6,268 bases of DNA from a candidate division WOR-3 bacterium (GCA_039804165.1 JBDRZZ010000042.1:1-6268), one strand, 5' to 3'. Positions 1 to 6,008 are shown, numbered from the stretch's first letter. The notes: generated by a model not told the origin, from the letters alone. Translations and numbers: made by a program.

Positions 1-1
1 T

Positions 2-178
2 GAACTATTGGTTCACTCAAATCCAGTTCAGACGAGGAGTACGGTTGGAATCCAACGAGAAGACGAAATTTATAAGCCTCTTTCCCGAAATGGAGGTGTC
101 TTTATGAAAAAAATGGGGGGTTGTCAGAAAATCATAAGCCTTGACAAAAGAAGAAAAAAATATATATTTACTTTTTAA
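2..178 (+). CDS. Possible C-terminal tail of an upstream gene (uncertain)
   Basis: A frame is open from the left edge to a TAA at 176-178, giving 58 residues with no start inside the window unless the ATG at 104 is used. That ATG follows a GGAGGTG at 92-98 and would give a 24-residue basic peptide beginning MKKMGGCQK. I recognise no family. The call is weak because another frame is also open from 3 to a TGA at 105-107 (ending FPEMEVSL), and that stop overlaps the ATG at 104 as ATGA, the same coupling seen in the operon downstream. The first 60 bases are richer in GC than the rest of the window and carry short hairpins, for example GTTGG/CCAAC at 44-56, so an RNA is also possible. The last third overlaps the promoter of the next gene. 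Confidence 0.25.
   Translation, partial: ELLVHSNPVQTRSTVGIQREDEIYKPLSRNGGVFMKKMGGCQKIISLDKRRKKYIFTF
141..168 (+). promoter_or_regulatory. Sigma70-type promoter of the small repeat protein gene
   Basis: A perfect TTGACA -35 box (141-146) is followed after 16 bases by TATATT (163-168). Transcription would start near 175, leaving a leader of about 27 bases that contains AAAGGAGG (186-193), eight bases before the ATG at 202. Confidence 0.7.
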
Positions 179-201
179 ATAGCAGAAAGGAGGATAAAGC
201 A

Positions 202-414
202 ATGAGGAGACTTGCTTTCATATTATGTTTAATTTTATTAGTGGGGGGCTTTTATTGCAAGAAATCTTCTGCTGCAAAAGTAGAAGAACAAACTCCAGTA
301 GAACAGACTGCTCCAGAAGCTGCTCCACAAGAACAGGTTGATACAACAGCTCAAGAAGAGGCTGCTCCAGCTGAAGAGGCTGCTCCAGCTGAAGAAGCTG
401 CTCCTACAAAGTAA
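202..414 (+). CDS. Small secreted, lipoprotein-like acidic repeat protein
   Basis: This 70-residue protein has an N-terminal export signal: two arginines, then a hydrophobic stretch at about residues 4-18, ending at Cys19. The context FYC-KK resembles a lipoprotein signal, but Tyr at -1 is not the usual Gly/Ala/Ser, so lipidation is uncertain and the Cys may simply follow a signal anchor. The rest is low-complexity, rich in Glu, Ala, Pro, Gln and Thr, with no predicted fold, and ends in tandem EEAAPA units (residues 52-57 and 58-63, then a partial unit). Such proteins usually sit as flexible, acidic material on the periplasmic or surface side of a membrane; this is inference from composition. 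The start is fixed by a strong AAAGGAGG site. The gene is monocistronic, with its own promoter upstream and a terminator 11 bases after the stop. Function unknown. Confidence 0.8.
   Translation: MRRLAFILCLILLVGGFYCKKSSAAKVEEQTPVEQTAPEAAPQEQVDTTAQEEAAPAEEAAPAEEAAPTK
355..405 (+). repeat. 18-bp in-frame tandem repeat encoding EEAAPA
   Basis: Units gaagaggctgctccagct occupy 355-372 and 373-390 identically. A third, diverged partial unit (gaagaagctgctcct) occupies 391-405. The period is six codons, so copy-number change would keep the frame. Related GCTGCTCCA words upstream (about 318-327) suggest the whole tail grew by duplication. Confidence 0.85.
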
Positions 415-425
415 GAGTTCTTTGT

Positions 426-477
426 AAAAAATCACCTGAAGTTCCAATTTTACTTGGGTTGCTTCAGGTGATTTTTT
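426..477. terminator. Symmetric intrinsic terminator after the repeat protein gene
   Basis: A perfect 16-base inverted repeat, AAAAAATCACCTGAAG (426-441) and its complement (462-477), flanks a 20-base loop that can form an inner CCAA/TTGG helix (444-447 with 454-457). The T run on the right serves plus-strand transcripts. The A run on the left gives the same for minus-strand transcripts, so it can work both ways and separates the repeat gene from the mre operon. Confidence 0.9.
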
Positions 478-592
478 ATTTTCTTTTAAAGATTGTTTAC
501 TTAGTTTTTATTTTTCTAAAACTTTATAAAATCCATCGTTCATAATCTCAAAACCTCCTTAGGCTATAAATCAGCTCTTTTAAGTTCACATA

Positions 593-638
593 TTGACATA
601 GATTACCTCTTGACATAACTTTTCCTTTATATTAGCAT
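593..638 (+). promoter_or_regulatory. Promoter region of the mreBCD-PBP2 operon with two TTGACA boxes
   Basis: Two copies of TTGACATA lie at 593-600 and 610-617, exactly 17 bases apart. The downstream TTGACA (610-615) has TAGCAT at 633-638 after 17 bases. The upstream one (593-598) has only a poor TAACTT at 616-621. A better-looking TATATT at 628-633 is badly spaced for both boxes (12 and 29 bases). The start point would be near 645, giving a very short leader before the GGGAGG at 648-653. Which box is used cannot be decided from sequence. Between the preceding terminator and this site (478-592) I see no convincing gene. Confidence 0.55.
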
Positions 639-657
639 ATCCAAAAAGGGAGGATAA

Positions 658-1704
658 ATGAAATTAAAATTCTTGTTTAAATGGTTGAATCTTGAGAGTT
701 CAAATATGGCTATTGACCTTGGGACATCAAACACTCTGATTTATACAAAAAGTGATGGGATTGTCCTTGATGAAAACTCGATGGTTGCATATAACAAAAA
801 AACTGGCGCCTTAATTACTGCAGGGAAAGAAGTGCTCAAAATGATTGGGAGAACCCCGGAAGATATTATAATCTCAAGACCTCTTGAAGATGGGGTGATA
901 GCTGACTTTAAAATGGTTGAGAGTATGCTCCGGTTTTTCATAGAAAAAGTTCAAAAGAAAAAAATATTTATCCGTCCAAAAGTTTTAGTTGCTGTTCCTT
1001 CCGGGATTACCCCCGTGGAGAAGAAGGCTGTTGTAAATGCCTTAGAAGAGGCGGGAGCAAGAGAAGTTTTACTAATCGCAGAACCAATAGCTGGGGCTTT
1101 GGGGATGAATCTTCCTGTAGAAGAGCCAACAGGACATATGATTGTTGATATTGGTGGTGGGACAACTGAGGTGGCAGTAATTGCTCTTTCTGGGATAGTG
1201 AATAAGGTTTCTATAAAAATTGCAGGAGATGAATTAAATGAGGCAATTCAGACTTATCTATACAATGAATATAATATGGCAATAGGAATGGCTCTTGCTG
1301 AAGAAATAAAGAAAAGAATTGGTTCTGCTATTCCAGTTGAAGAAAAAGAAGAGATGGAAATGGAGATAAGTGGTTTGGACCTTGTAGATGGATTACCAAA
1401 ATCAGTAAAGATAAAAACAAATGAAGTTTACGAAGCTATGAAAGATACCTTGGGTCTTATTAAAAATGCAGTTAAAAAAGCCTTGTCCGAGACTCCCCCT
1501 GAGCTTGCCTCTGATATAGTTGAAAAGGGTATATTTTTAACAGGAGGAGGAGCTCTTTTGAGAAATATAGACAAGATGTTCAAGGAAGAGACGGATCTTA
1601 AAGTGACAATTGCAGAGGACCCTCTTAAGTCTGTAGTAAAAGGAGCTGGGAAAGCTTTGGATAATATTAAAGAATACAAAAACCTTCTGATGGAGCCTGC
1701 ATAA
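658..1704 (+). CDS. mreB: Rod shape-determining protein MreB (bacterial actin)
   Basis: MreB is an ATP-binding actin homologue that forms membrane-bound filaments in the cytoplasm and steers lateral wall synthesis. At 348 residues the length is normal. The N-terminus (KLKFLFKWLNL) is an amphipathic, membrane-binding type helix. The nucleotide site is complete: phosphate-1 loop DLGTSNT from Asp20, VPSGITPVE (113-121), AEP with Glu142, phosphate-2 loop DIGGGTTE from Asp164, and the adenosine loop TGGGALL from Thr295. Glu142 and Thr169 are spaced like the residues linked to ATP hydrolysis in Thermotoga MreB. Late signatures TPPELASDI and KGAGKALD are also present. Two conserved spots differ from most MreBs: NEPS reads DENS (Asn40), and EEPMAAA reads AEPIAGA. 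The start is set by GGGAGG four bases upstream; the next Met (17) would remove the membrane helix. It is the first gene of the operon and its stop overlaps the mreC start by one base. Confidence 0.97.
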   Translation: MKLKFLFKWLNLESSNMAIDLGTSNTLIYTKSDGIVLDENSMVAYNKKTGALITAGKEVLKMIGRTPEDIIISRPLEDGVIADFKMVESMLRFFIEKVQKKKIFIRPKVLVAVPSGITPVEKKAVVNALEEAGAREVLLIAEPIAGALGMNLPVEEPTGHMIVDIGGGTTEVAVIALSGIVNKVSIKIAGDELNEAIQTYLYNEYNMAIGMALAEEIKKRIGSAIPVEEKEEMEMEISGLDLVDGLPKSVKIKTNEVYEAMKDTLGLIKNAVKKALSETPPELASDIVEKGIFLTGGGALLRNIDKMFKEETDLKVTIAEDPLKSVVKGAGKALDNIKEYKNLLMEPA

Positions 1705-2450
1705 TGAAAAAAAAGATCCTTCGGGTTTATCTTCTTCTTGTATTTCTTTCCATTATTTCTTTAGTTATTGATCGTGCTACAAATTTTAAATTGGGGAATA
1801 ACATATATTTAATTTTTTCTCGCAATTTTAAAGTTCTTTTTTTTGATTTTCCAAAAAAGAAGAATTTTAAAGATTCACAACTTTTATTTAAGGTAGGGAC
1901 TCTTTCCTATGAAAGTCAACTTTATAGAGAGTTAAAAAAAGAGAACGAAAAATTAAAAGAAATCTTAGAATTTAAAAATACCTATCCTAAAAAGGTAATC
2001 CCGGCTGAAATTGAAAATAAAAGCCCTTGGGAAATAAATCTCTCTTTTAGTATTGAAAAGGGTTCTCTCTCAGGAATTGAAGTAGGCGCTCCTGTAATAG
2101 GGCTTAAAGGTGTTATTGGTAAAGTTCTGAAAGTCGGAGAGAATTCTTCTATTATTCAAACACTAAAAAGCTACAATTCTGCGGTTTCGGTAAAAACAAC
2201 GAGGAAAGAGATTAGAGGAATACTCAAATGGAATAGAAAGTTCTTTGTAGAGGGAATCCCTAAATTTGCAGACGTTAAGAAAGGGGACACTCTTGTTACA
2301 TCAGGGGAAGGTTCTGTTTTCCCTAAGGGATTACCCATTGGAGTTGTCTCTTATATAAGTAAAACAGGAAACGATTATTCGCTTTTAGTAGAAGTAGAAC
2401 CTTTTGAAGATCTTGAGAATTTAGAATTTGTGTTCATTTTAAAAAAATGA
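1704..2450 (+). CDS. mreC: Rod shape-determining protein MreC
   Basis: MreC is a bitopic inner-membrane protein whose periplasmic part links MreB filaments, MreD and PBP2 and activates the wall-building complex. The 248 residues show the expected order: a short basic cytoplasmic end (MKKK), one membrane span at about 5-22, a Glu/Lys-rich coiled coil at about 68-92, then two beta subdomains. The first includes SPWEINLSFSIEKGSLSGIEVGAPVIG-type sequence from residue 107, and GVIGKV (136-141). The second has VKKGDTLVTSGEGSVFPKGLPIG from 191, the family signature of MreC. The ATG shares its A with the mreB stop (TAATG), so translation is probably coupled; there is no separate strong ribosome site. 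The C-terminus stops soon after the second beta domain, without the extra proline-rich tail seen in some homologues. Confidence 0.95.
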   Translation: MKKKILRVYLLLVFLSIISLVIDRATNFKLGNNIYLIFSRNFKVLFFDFPKKKNFKDSQLLFKVGTLSYESQLYRELKKENEKLKEILEFKNTYPKKVIPAEIENKSPWEINLSFSIEKGSLSGIEVGAPVIGLKGVIGKVLKVGENSSIIQTLKSYNSAVSVKTTRKEIRGILKWNRKFFVEGIPKFADVKKGDTLVTSGEGSVFPKGLPIGVVSYISKTGNDYSLLVEVEPFEDLENLEFVFILKK

Positions 2451-2908
2451 AATTTTTGGTATTTATATTACTTTCGTTCTTTGCTCTTTATCTTTCTTTA
2501 AATCCTTCTCTTATTTCTCCGAGAGATGGGATTTCAGCGAAACCCATAGTTATTCTTCTTTACTTTTTAACATTGTACTGGAGACCCATTTGGGCGCTTT
2601 TTGTTGCTTTTTTTCTTGGTTTTTTATACGAAATTAATCTTTCTGTTCTAACTGGGACTTACCCCTTTCTTTTTACTTCAATGGTTTTTGTATTAAGTGA
2701 AATTGAGAAAAAAATTTTTAAGTTTAAATTTAACTCTCTTGTTTTACTTGGTTCCTTTATTTTCTTTTTTGGACTTGTCCAGAGTTTAATAGAGGCAAGG
2801 AATGCAAAAATAATATTTTATAAGATTTTTACAGATTTAATCCCTGAGGTCATTTTTAACATCTTTATTGGTTTTGTAATTCTCTTTTTTATAAATAAAA
2901 GAAAATGA
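2447..2908 (+). CDS. mreD: Rod shape-determining protein MreD
   Basis: MreD is a small integral inner-membrane protein of the elongation complex that interacts with MreC. The family is poorly conserved in sequence, so the call rests on length (153 residues, usual is about 160), extreme hydrophobicity and position between mreC and PBP2. Hydrophobic stretches lie at about 2-18, 32-45, 48-61, 72-85, 98-114 and 132-149, giving five or six membrane passes, with short charged loops (EIEKKIFKFKF near 85-95, EARNAK near 116-121) and a basic end INKRK. It is phenylalanine-rich, with many TTT codons, as expected for a membrane protein in an AT-rich genome. Start and stop both overlap the neighbouring genes through ATGA, consistent with coupled translation. 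Confidence 0.88.
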   Translation: MKFLVFILLSFFALYLSLNPSLISPRDGISAKPIVILLYFLTLYWRPIWALFVAFFLGFLYEINLSVLTGTYPFLFTSMVFVLSEIEKKIFKFKFNSLVLLGSFIFFFGLVQSLIEARNAKIIFYKIFTDLIPEVIFNIFIGFVILFFINKRK

Positions 2909-4668
2909 AAACACCAAAAATATTAATTATCTCTTTAGCTTTTGTTTTGATCCTAAGATTATTACAGCTTCAAATAATCCAAAAAGATTACTATAGAACT
3001 CTTTCCGAGAGAAACAGAATAAGAAGGGAAATATTATTGCCACCAAGGGGAAGGATTCTTTCAAGAGAAGGGGATATTCTTGCTGATTCCAGACCCTCTT
3101 TTTCCCTCACAATATATCCTCGTCAAATTCATTCTTTAGAAATAGAAAAATTATGCGATATTTTTAAAATGGATAAGGAAGAAATAGCAAGAAGGATAAA
3201 CCCGAATTTTAGCAGTTGTAAGATTAAAAGGGTTTCTTTTGAAATTGCATCAAAAATAATAGAAAAACAAGAAGAATTCCCTTCAGTAAGGTTAATTACA
3301 GAGCCTGTGCGTTTTTACGAAAATGATAGAGTTTTTTCCCATCTAATAGGTTATGCTGGAGAGATAACTGAAGAGGAGTTAAAACTCTTAGGGAAAGATT
3401 ATATGAGGGGAGATGTTATTGGGAAAAAGGGGGTTGAGTTACAGTATGAAGATTTTCTGAGAGGGGAAAGAGGAGCTTTCATTTACGAGGTTGACGCAAG
3501 AGGAGTAGTTGTAAAAAGCTTCGATGAATCATATGGAAAGACTTCTGAGAAAGGATATGATGTTTACCTTACAGTTTCAAAGGCTCTCACTATTTATGTA
3601 GATTCTCTTTTTTCAGAGTATCAAAGCGGGGCTTGTGTTGCAATGAATCCAAAAAATGGAGAGATTATTTTATATTATTCAAAACCAGGATATAAATCAA
3701 ATAGATTTGCAGAAGGCATTTCTAAGGTAGAATGGGATAGTCTTAGAGAAGATGAAAAATCACCTCTTTGGGATAGGGTTATTGCAGGAGCATATCCTCC
3801 AGGGTCTATAGCGAAAATTTGGACAACATTAATAGCCTTAGAGAATAAGCTAATCAATAAAGAAAGCACTTTTCACCCTTGTGATAGTATCCTGAGAATT
3901 GGTAATCGCTATTTTGGTTGTTGGAAACCTCATGGAACTTTAAGACTCATAGATGCAATAATTCAGTCCTGTGATATATATTTCTACCAGGTGGGAATGC
4001 TTATGAGTCTTGAATTGATAGCAGATTATACAAAGAAGCTTGGATTTAACCAGAAGACAGGGATTGATTTACCTGGAGAGAGAATAGGATTTTTCCCAAC
4101 AAGAGAATGGTATAACAAAAAATATGGAGGAAGAGGTTGGAGCAAAGGGGTTCTTGCCAACCTCGCAATTGGTCAAGGAGAAGTTCTAATAACTCCAATA
4201 CAAGGAGTTACTTTTTTCTCTGCAGTTGCAAACGGAGGATGGACTTACAATCCTCATATTTTAAAAGAAGTTAAGGATAGAGAAGGCAACACAGTTGCAA
4301 GATCTAAGCCAAAAAAAATAGAACTGCCAGTTTCCAAAGAAAACTTAGAATTTGTAAAAGAGGCGATGAAAAATGTTGTAAATACACAAAAGGGAACTGC
4401 TTATCGTTCGAGATTAGAAAATATAATGGTTGCGGGAAAAACCGGAACTGCTCAAAATCCTCATGGAGAAGACCATTCTCTTTTCGTTGGGTTTGCTCCT
4501 TTTGAAGATCCAGAGATCGTGGTTTTTACAGTTGTAGAAAATGCGGGGCATGGGAGTGCTCATGCAGCTCCCATTACTACCAAAGTAATAAAAAGATACT
4601 TAGAAGGAATGAAAATGTTGAATAAGGAGGAAGAAAAAACTGGGATTATTAAATCTGAGGTAAGATAA
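2905..4668 (+). CDS. mrdA: Penicillin-binding protein 2, elongation-specific transpeptidase
   Basis: A class B PBP: a monofunctional DD-transpeptidase that crosslinks peptidoglycan in the lateral wall together with the RodA glycosyltransferase and MreC. The 587 residues show one N-terminal membrane anchor (about 5-25), then the pedestal/dimerisation domain starting at LPPRGRILSREGDILA (45-60) and including HLIGYAGEITEEEL (146-159) and DVIGKKGVELQYE (170-182). The transpeptidase domain contains all three catalytic motifs: SIAK with nucleophile Ser301 in YPPGSIAK, SCD at 355-357 (the SxN motif is commonly SxD in PBP2), and KTGT at 512-515. The sequence after it (DHSLFVGFAPFEDPEIVV) matches the family. 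The length is slightly under E. coli PBP2. The start overlaps the mreD stop as ATGA. It is the last gene of the operon; no rodA follows before the terminator. pbpA is an alternative symbol. Confidence 0.96.
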   Translation: MKTPKILIISLAFVLILRLLQLQIIQKDYYRTLSERNRIRREILLPPRGRILSREGDILADSRPSFSLTIYPRQIHSLEIEKLCDIFKMDKEEIARRINPNFSSCKIKRVSFEIASKIIEKQEEFPSVRLITEPVRFYENDRVFSHLIGYAGEITEEELKLLGKDYMRGDVIGKKGVELQYEDFLRGERGAFIYEVDARGVVVKSFDESYGKTSEKGYDVYLTVSKALTIYVDSLFSEYQSGACVAMNPKNGEIILYYSKPGYKSNRFAEGISKVEWDSLREDEKSPLWDRVIAGAYPPGSIAKIWTTLIALENKLINKESTFHPCDSILRIGNRYFGCWKPHGTLRLIDAIIQSCDIYFYQVGMLMSLELIADYTKKLGFNQKTGIDLPGERIGFFPTREWYNKKYGGRGWSKGVLANLAIGQGEVLITPIQGVTFFSAVANGGWTYNPHILKEVKDREGNTVARSKPKKIELPVSKENLEFVKEAMKNVVNTQKGTAYRSRLENIMVAGKTGTAQNPHGEDHSLFVGFAPFEDPEIVVFTVVENAGHGSAHAAPITTKVIKRYLEGMKMLNKEEEKTGIIKSEVR

Positions 4669-4674
4669 ACCTAT

Positions 4675-4714
4675 AAACGAAAAGGCGTATCTTTAAAGAT
4701 ACGCCTTTTCGTTT
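4675..4714. terminator. Perfect-palindrome bidirectional terminator between convergent genes
   Basis: A 40-base uninterrupted palindrome centred between 4694 and 4695 (AAACGAAAAGGCGTATC... and its complement) forms a long hairpin with a core of GGCGTATC/GATACGCC. A T run follows on each strand. It starts six bases after the PBP2 stop and lies 13 bases past the stop of the minus-strand gene at 4728, so it serves both. Confidence 0.93.
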
Positions 4715-4727
4715 TAAAATTTCTTTT

Positions 4728-5261
4728 TTACAGACTAAGTTTTATTCCTCCTCTAAGAGGAATGTGAGTAAGAGATGGATCTGAGAAGATCATTCCGTAG
4801 CCCACCTCGGCGAAAATTTTAACAATACCCACACTGTAATTCGCTCCAGCGTAGGCAAGGAAACCAAAATCGGTTTCGTTCTCTGGATCCGGTAGTGGAT
4901 CCGGGAGGTCAGCACCTGATATTGCCATTTCTCCACCGATTCCAGCATAAAAACTCATAGGCGCTCCAGGAAGAACTAAATTATACTGCCCACTAAGCAA
5001 AATCAACATCGTAGTATTCTTGACATCTCCCTCGAAGCTCTTCCATGAATATTCAAAATCTCCACGCAGTCCAATTGGAATACCAGGAAGGGAAAACTCA
5101 ATTAAGCCACCAATAGCAGGATATGTTTCGGTTTCAGAATCTTCTCCCTCAGGGACCATTAATTCTACTCCTCCATGGATTCCAATTCCAAGACCTAATG
5201 GACCTGCTAATAGTGAAACACTTCCAAACAATAAGATCACCCACAAAATTAACTTCTTCAT
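4728..5261 (-). CDS. Secreted small outer-membrane beta-barrel-like protein
   Basis: This 177-residue protein begins with a clear signal peptide: MKK, a hydrophobic core, and likely cleavage after Ala19 (SLLA-GPLG). The mature part alternates hydrophobic and small or polar residues and is rich in Gly, with turns that look like barrel hairpins (GLGIGIHGGVEL, FYAGIGGEMAIS, FGFLAYAGANYSVGIVKIFAEVGYGM). Two acidic loops interrupt it (PEGEDSETETYP at about 37-48 and DLPDPLPDPENETD at about 118-131). This fits an eight-strand-class outer-membrane barrel, but no named family is recognised. The final residue is Leu rather than the aromatic usual for a barrel-targeting signal. The start follows AAAAAGGAGGT at 5265-5275 (minus strand), four bases upstream, with its own promoter at 5287-5314. 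It is convergent with the mre operon and shares its terminator; nothing ties it functionally to cell shape. Confidence 0.82.
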   Translation of the reverse strand: MKKLILWVILLFGSVSLLAGPLGLGIGIHGGVELMVPEGEDSETETYPAIGGLIEFSLPGIPIGLRGDFEYSWKSFEGDVKNTTMLILLSGQYNLVLPGAPMSFYAGIGGEMAISGADLPDPLPDPENETDFGFLAYAGANYSVGIVKIFAEVGYGMIFSDPSLTHIPLRGGIKLSL

Positions 5262-5286
5262 ATAACCTCCTTTTTAAGATATTTCT

Positions 5287-5314
5287 AAAATATTCTATAA
5301 TATAAAAAAGTCAA
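5287..5314 (-). promoter_or_regulatory. Promoter of the minus-strand barrel protein gene at 4728-5261
   Basis: Read on the minus strand: TTGACT (5309-5314), 16 bases, TATTTT (5287-5292). Transcription would start near 5280, about 20 bases before the start codon, with the AGGAGG site inside this leader. The rest of the gap up to 5412 is AT-rich with nothing else supported. Confidence 0.6.
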
Positions 5315-5412
5315 GGTTTTTCTCAGTTAAATCGGTAATATCATTAAAGTGGTAAAATTATGAAATTCTCTTTCCTTATTCTCCAAATTTTGCGTTTTAT
5401 TAATATTAAAAA

Positions 5413-5443
5413 TAAAAAACGGAACTTTTCTTTCCGCTTTTTT
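5413..5443 (-). terminator. Terminator of the minus-strand barrel gene at 5493-5993
   Basis: On the minus strand AAAAAAGCGGAA pairs with TTCCGTTTTTT (plus 5414-5424 with 5432-5443), with one bulged base at 5437 and a short loop, followed by a T-rich run. It lies about 50 bases past the stop at 5493. Confidence 0.75.
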
Positions 5444-5448
5444 ATAAA

Positions 5449-5490
5449 AAGGACAGATGGTGCCATAAAAATTTAATTAATTCTGTCCTT
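5449..5490 (-). other. 3'-UTR hairpin just after the barrel gene stop
   Basis: AAGGACAG (5449-5456) and CTGTCCTT (5483-5490) form an 8-bp stem around a 26-base AT-rich loop, starting two bases after the stop codon on the minus strand. It has no T run directly after it, so it is more likely an mRNA-end or stabilising structure than the terminator itself, which lies next to it at 5413-5443. Confidence 0.6.
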
Positions 5491-5492
5491 CC

Positions 5493-5993
5493 TTACGGTA
5501 TATAGTGAACTGCTCCGAGTTTAACTCCAAGTTCCATTCCCAGGCCTTCTGTGATGTAATAGGTGAACCCAAGGCCCACTCTTATTGCGTTATTCTGGGT
5601 TAAGAATAGCTCTCCACCTACCTCTGCAGGAATGCTTGAAATTCCATCGCCTACACTATTATATTCATATCCTGCGCCACCATAAACACCAAGCATCTGA
5701 GTTATTGGGAAGTGATAGAGAACCTTTGGACCAACTGTAAAATTTACTTCTGCTCCTTCCGCGGTTGAACCTACTATTCCAAGAAGAAGATCTATCTCAA
5801 GACCATTAATTACAAAATAACCAGCTTCTACTCCAGCTTCATAAACAATCTCATCATCTAGAAGATTATCATCATCATCCAAGAAATCTCCAACCGCTCC
5901 GCTAACAACTGTAATTGACTTTGTCCCAGCAGGAATTTGCGCAAAAAGACCAACTGCAAAAATCAGCATTAACATTACTAAAATCTTCCGCAT
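5493..5993 (-). CDS. Secreted outer-membrane beta-barrel protein
   Basis: Signal peptide MRKILVMLMLIFAVGLFA with likely cleavage before Gln, then about 148 residues of barrel-like sequence: GVEAGYFVINGLEIDLLLGIVGS, NFTVGPKVLYHF, LGVYGGAGYEYN, EVGGELFLTQNNAIRVGLGFTYYI, LGMELGVKLGAVHYI. Paired strands with Gly/aromatic pattern and Asn/Gly/Asp turns match the general small outer-membrane barrel group (OmpW/OmpX-like size), without a specific family. A very acidic loop, DFLDDDDNLLDDE, lies near residues 36-48. I start at 5993, not at the ATG at 5999: AAGGAGG ends at 6001, leaving seven bases to 5993 but only one to 5999. It has its own promoter (6050-6077) and terminator (5413-5443), so it is separately transcribed from the barrel gene downstream. 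The role is unknown; a pore, adhesin or structural surface protein are all possible. Confidence 0.83.
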   Translation of the reverse strand: MRKILVMLMLIFAVGLFAQIPAGTKSITVVSGAVGDFLDDDDNLLDDEIVYEAGVEAGYFVINGLEIDLLLGIVGSTAEGAEVNFTVGPKVLYHFPITQMLGVYGGAGYEYNSVGDGISSIPAEVGGELFLTQNNAIRVGLGFTYYITEGLGMELGVKLGAVHYIP

Positions 5994-6000
5994 AAACATA

Positions 6001-6008
6001 CCTCCTTT
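6001..6008 (-). promoter_or_regulatory. Ribosome binding site that fixes the barrel gene start at 5993
   Basis: AAAGGAGG on the minus strand. The spacing to the ATG at 5993 is seven bases. The in-frame ATG at 5999 lies only one base away and is too close to be used. Confidence 0.8.

Noticed and set aside
29-100. Resemblance of GACGAGG and nearby hairpins to part of a glmS ribozyme or a tRNA T-arm
   Set aside because: Only a few bases match; the rest of the conserved cores, the required pairings and a glmS gene downstream are all missing.
17-202. Minus-strand 61-codon ORF at the left edge
   Set aside because: Its start lies in the plus-strand ribosome site and promoter region, it has no ribosome site of its own, and the product shows no recognisable feature.
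238-447. Minus-strand ORF opposite the repeat protein
   Set aside because: It is the antisense of the EEAAPA repeat and runs into the terminator stem; its Ser/Leu/Trp-rich product is what the reverse of that repeat gives. No ribosome site.
741-941. Minus-strand ORF inside mreB
   Set aside because: It lies fully within a strongly conserved mreB and has no ribosome site.
1428-1679. Minus-strand ORF inside the 3' part of mreB
   Set aside because: Antisense shadow of conserved coding sequence.
3675-3869. Minus-strand ORF inside the PBP2 gene
   Set aside because: Antisense to the region of the catalytic SIAK motif; no start signals.
4883-4903. Short TGGATCCGG direct repeat
   Set aside because: It is only two copies within coding sequence and reflects the repeated DPLPDP peptide; not a mobile-element or array signature.
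5020-5305. Two plus-strand ORFs opposite the barrel protein gene
   Set aside because: Both are antisense to a gene with signal peptide, ribosome site and promoter; neither has a ribosome site of its own.
5360-5476. Plus-strand 38-codon ORF MKFSFLILQILRF...
   Set aside because: It has no good ribosome site and runs through the terminator hairpins of the minus-strand gene; the AT-rich composition explains the Phe/Ile/Lys content.
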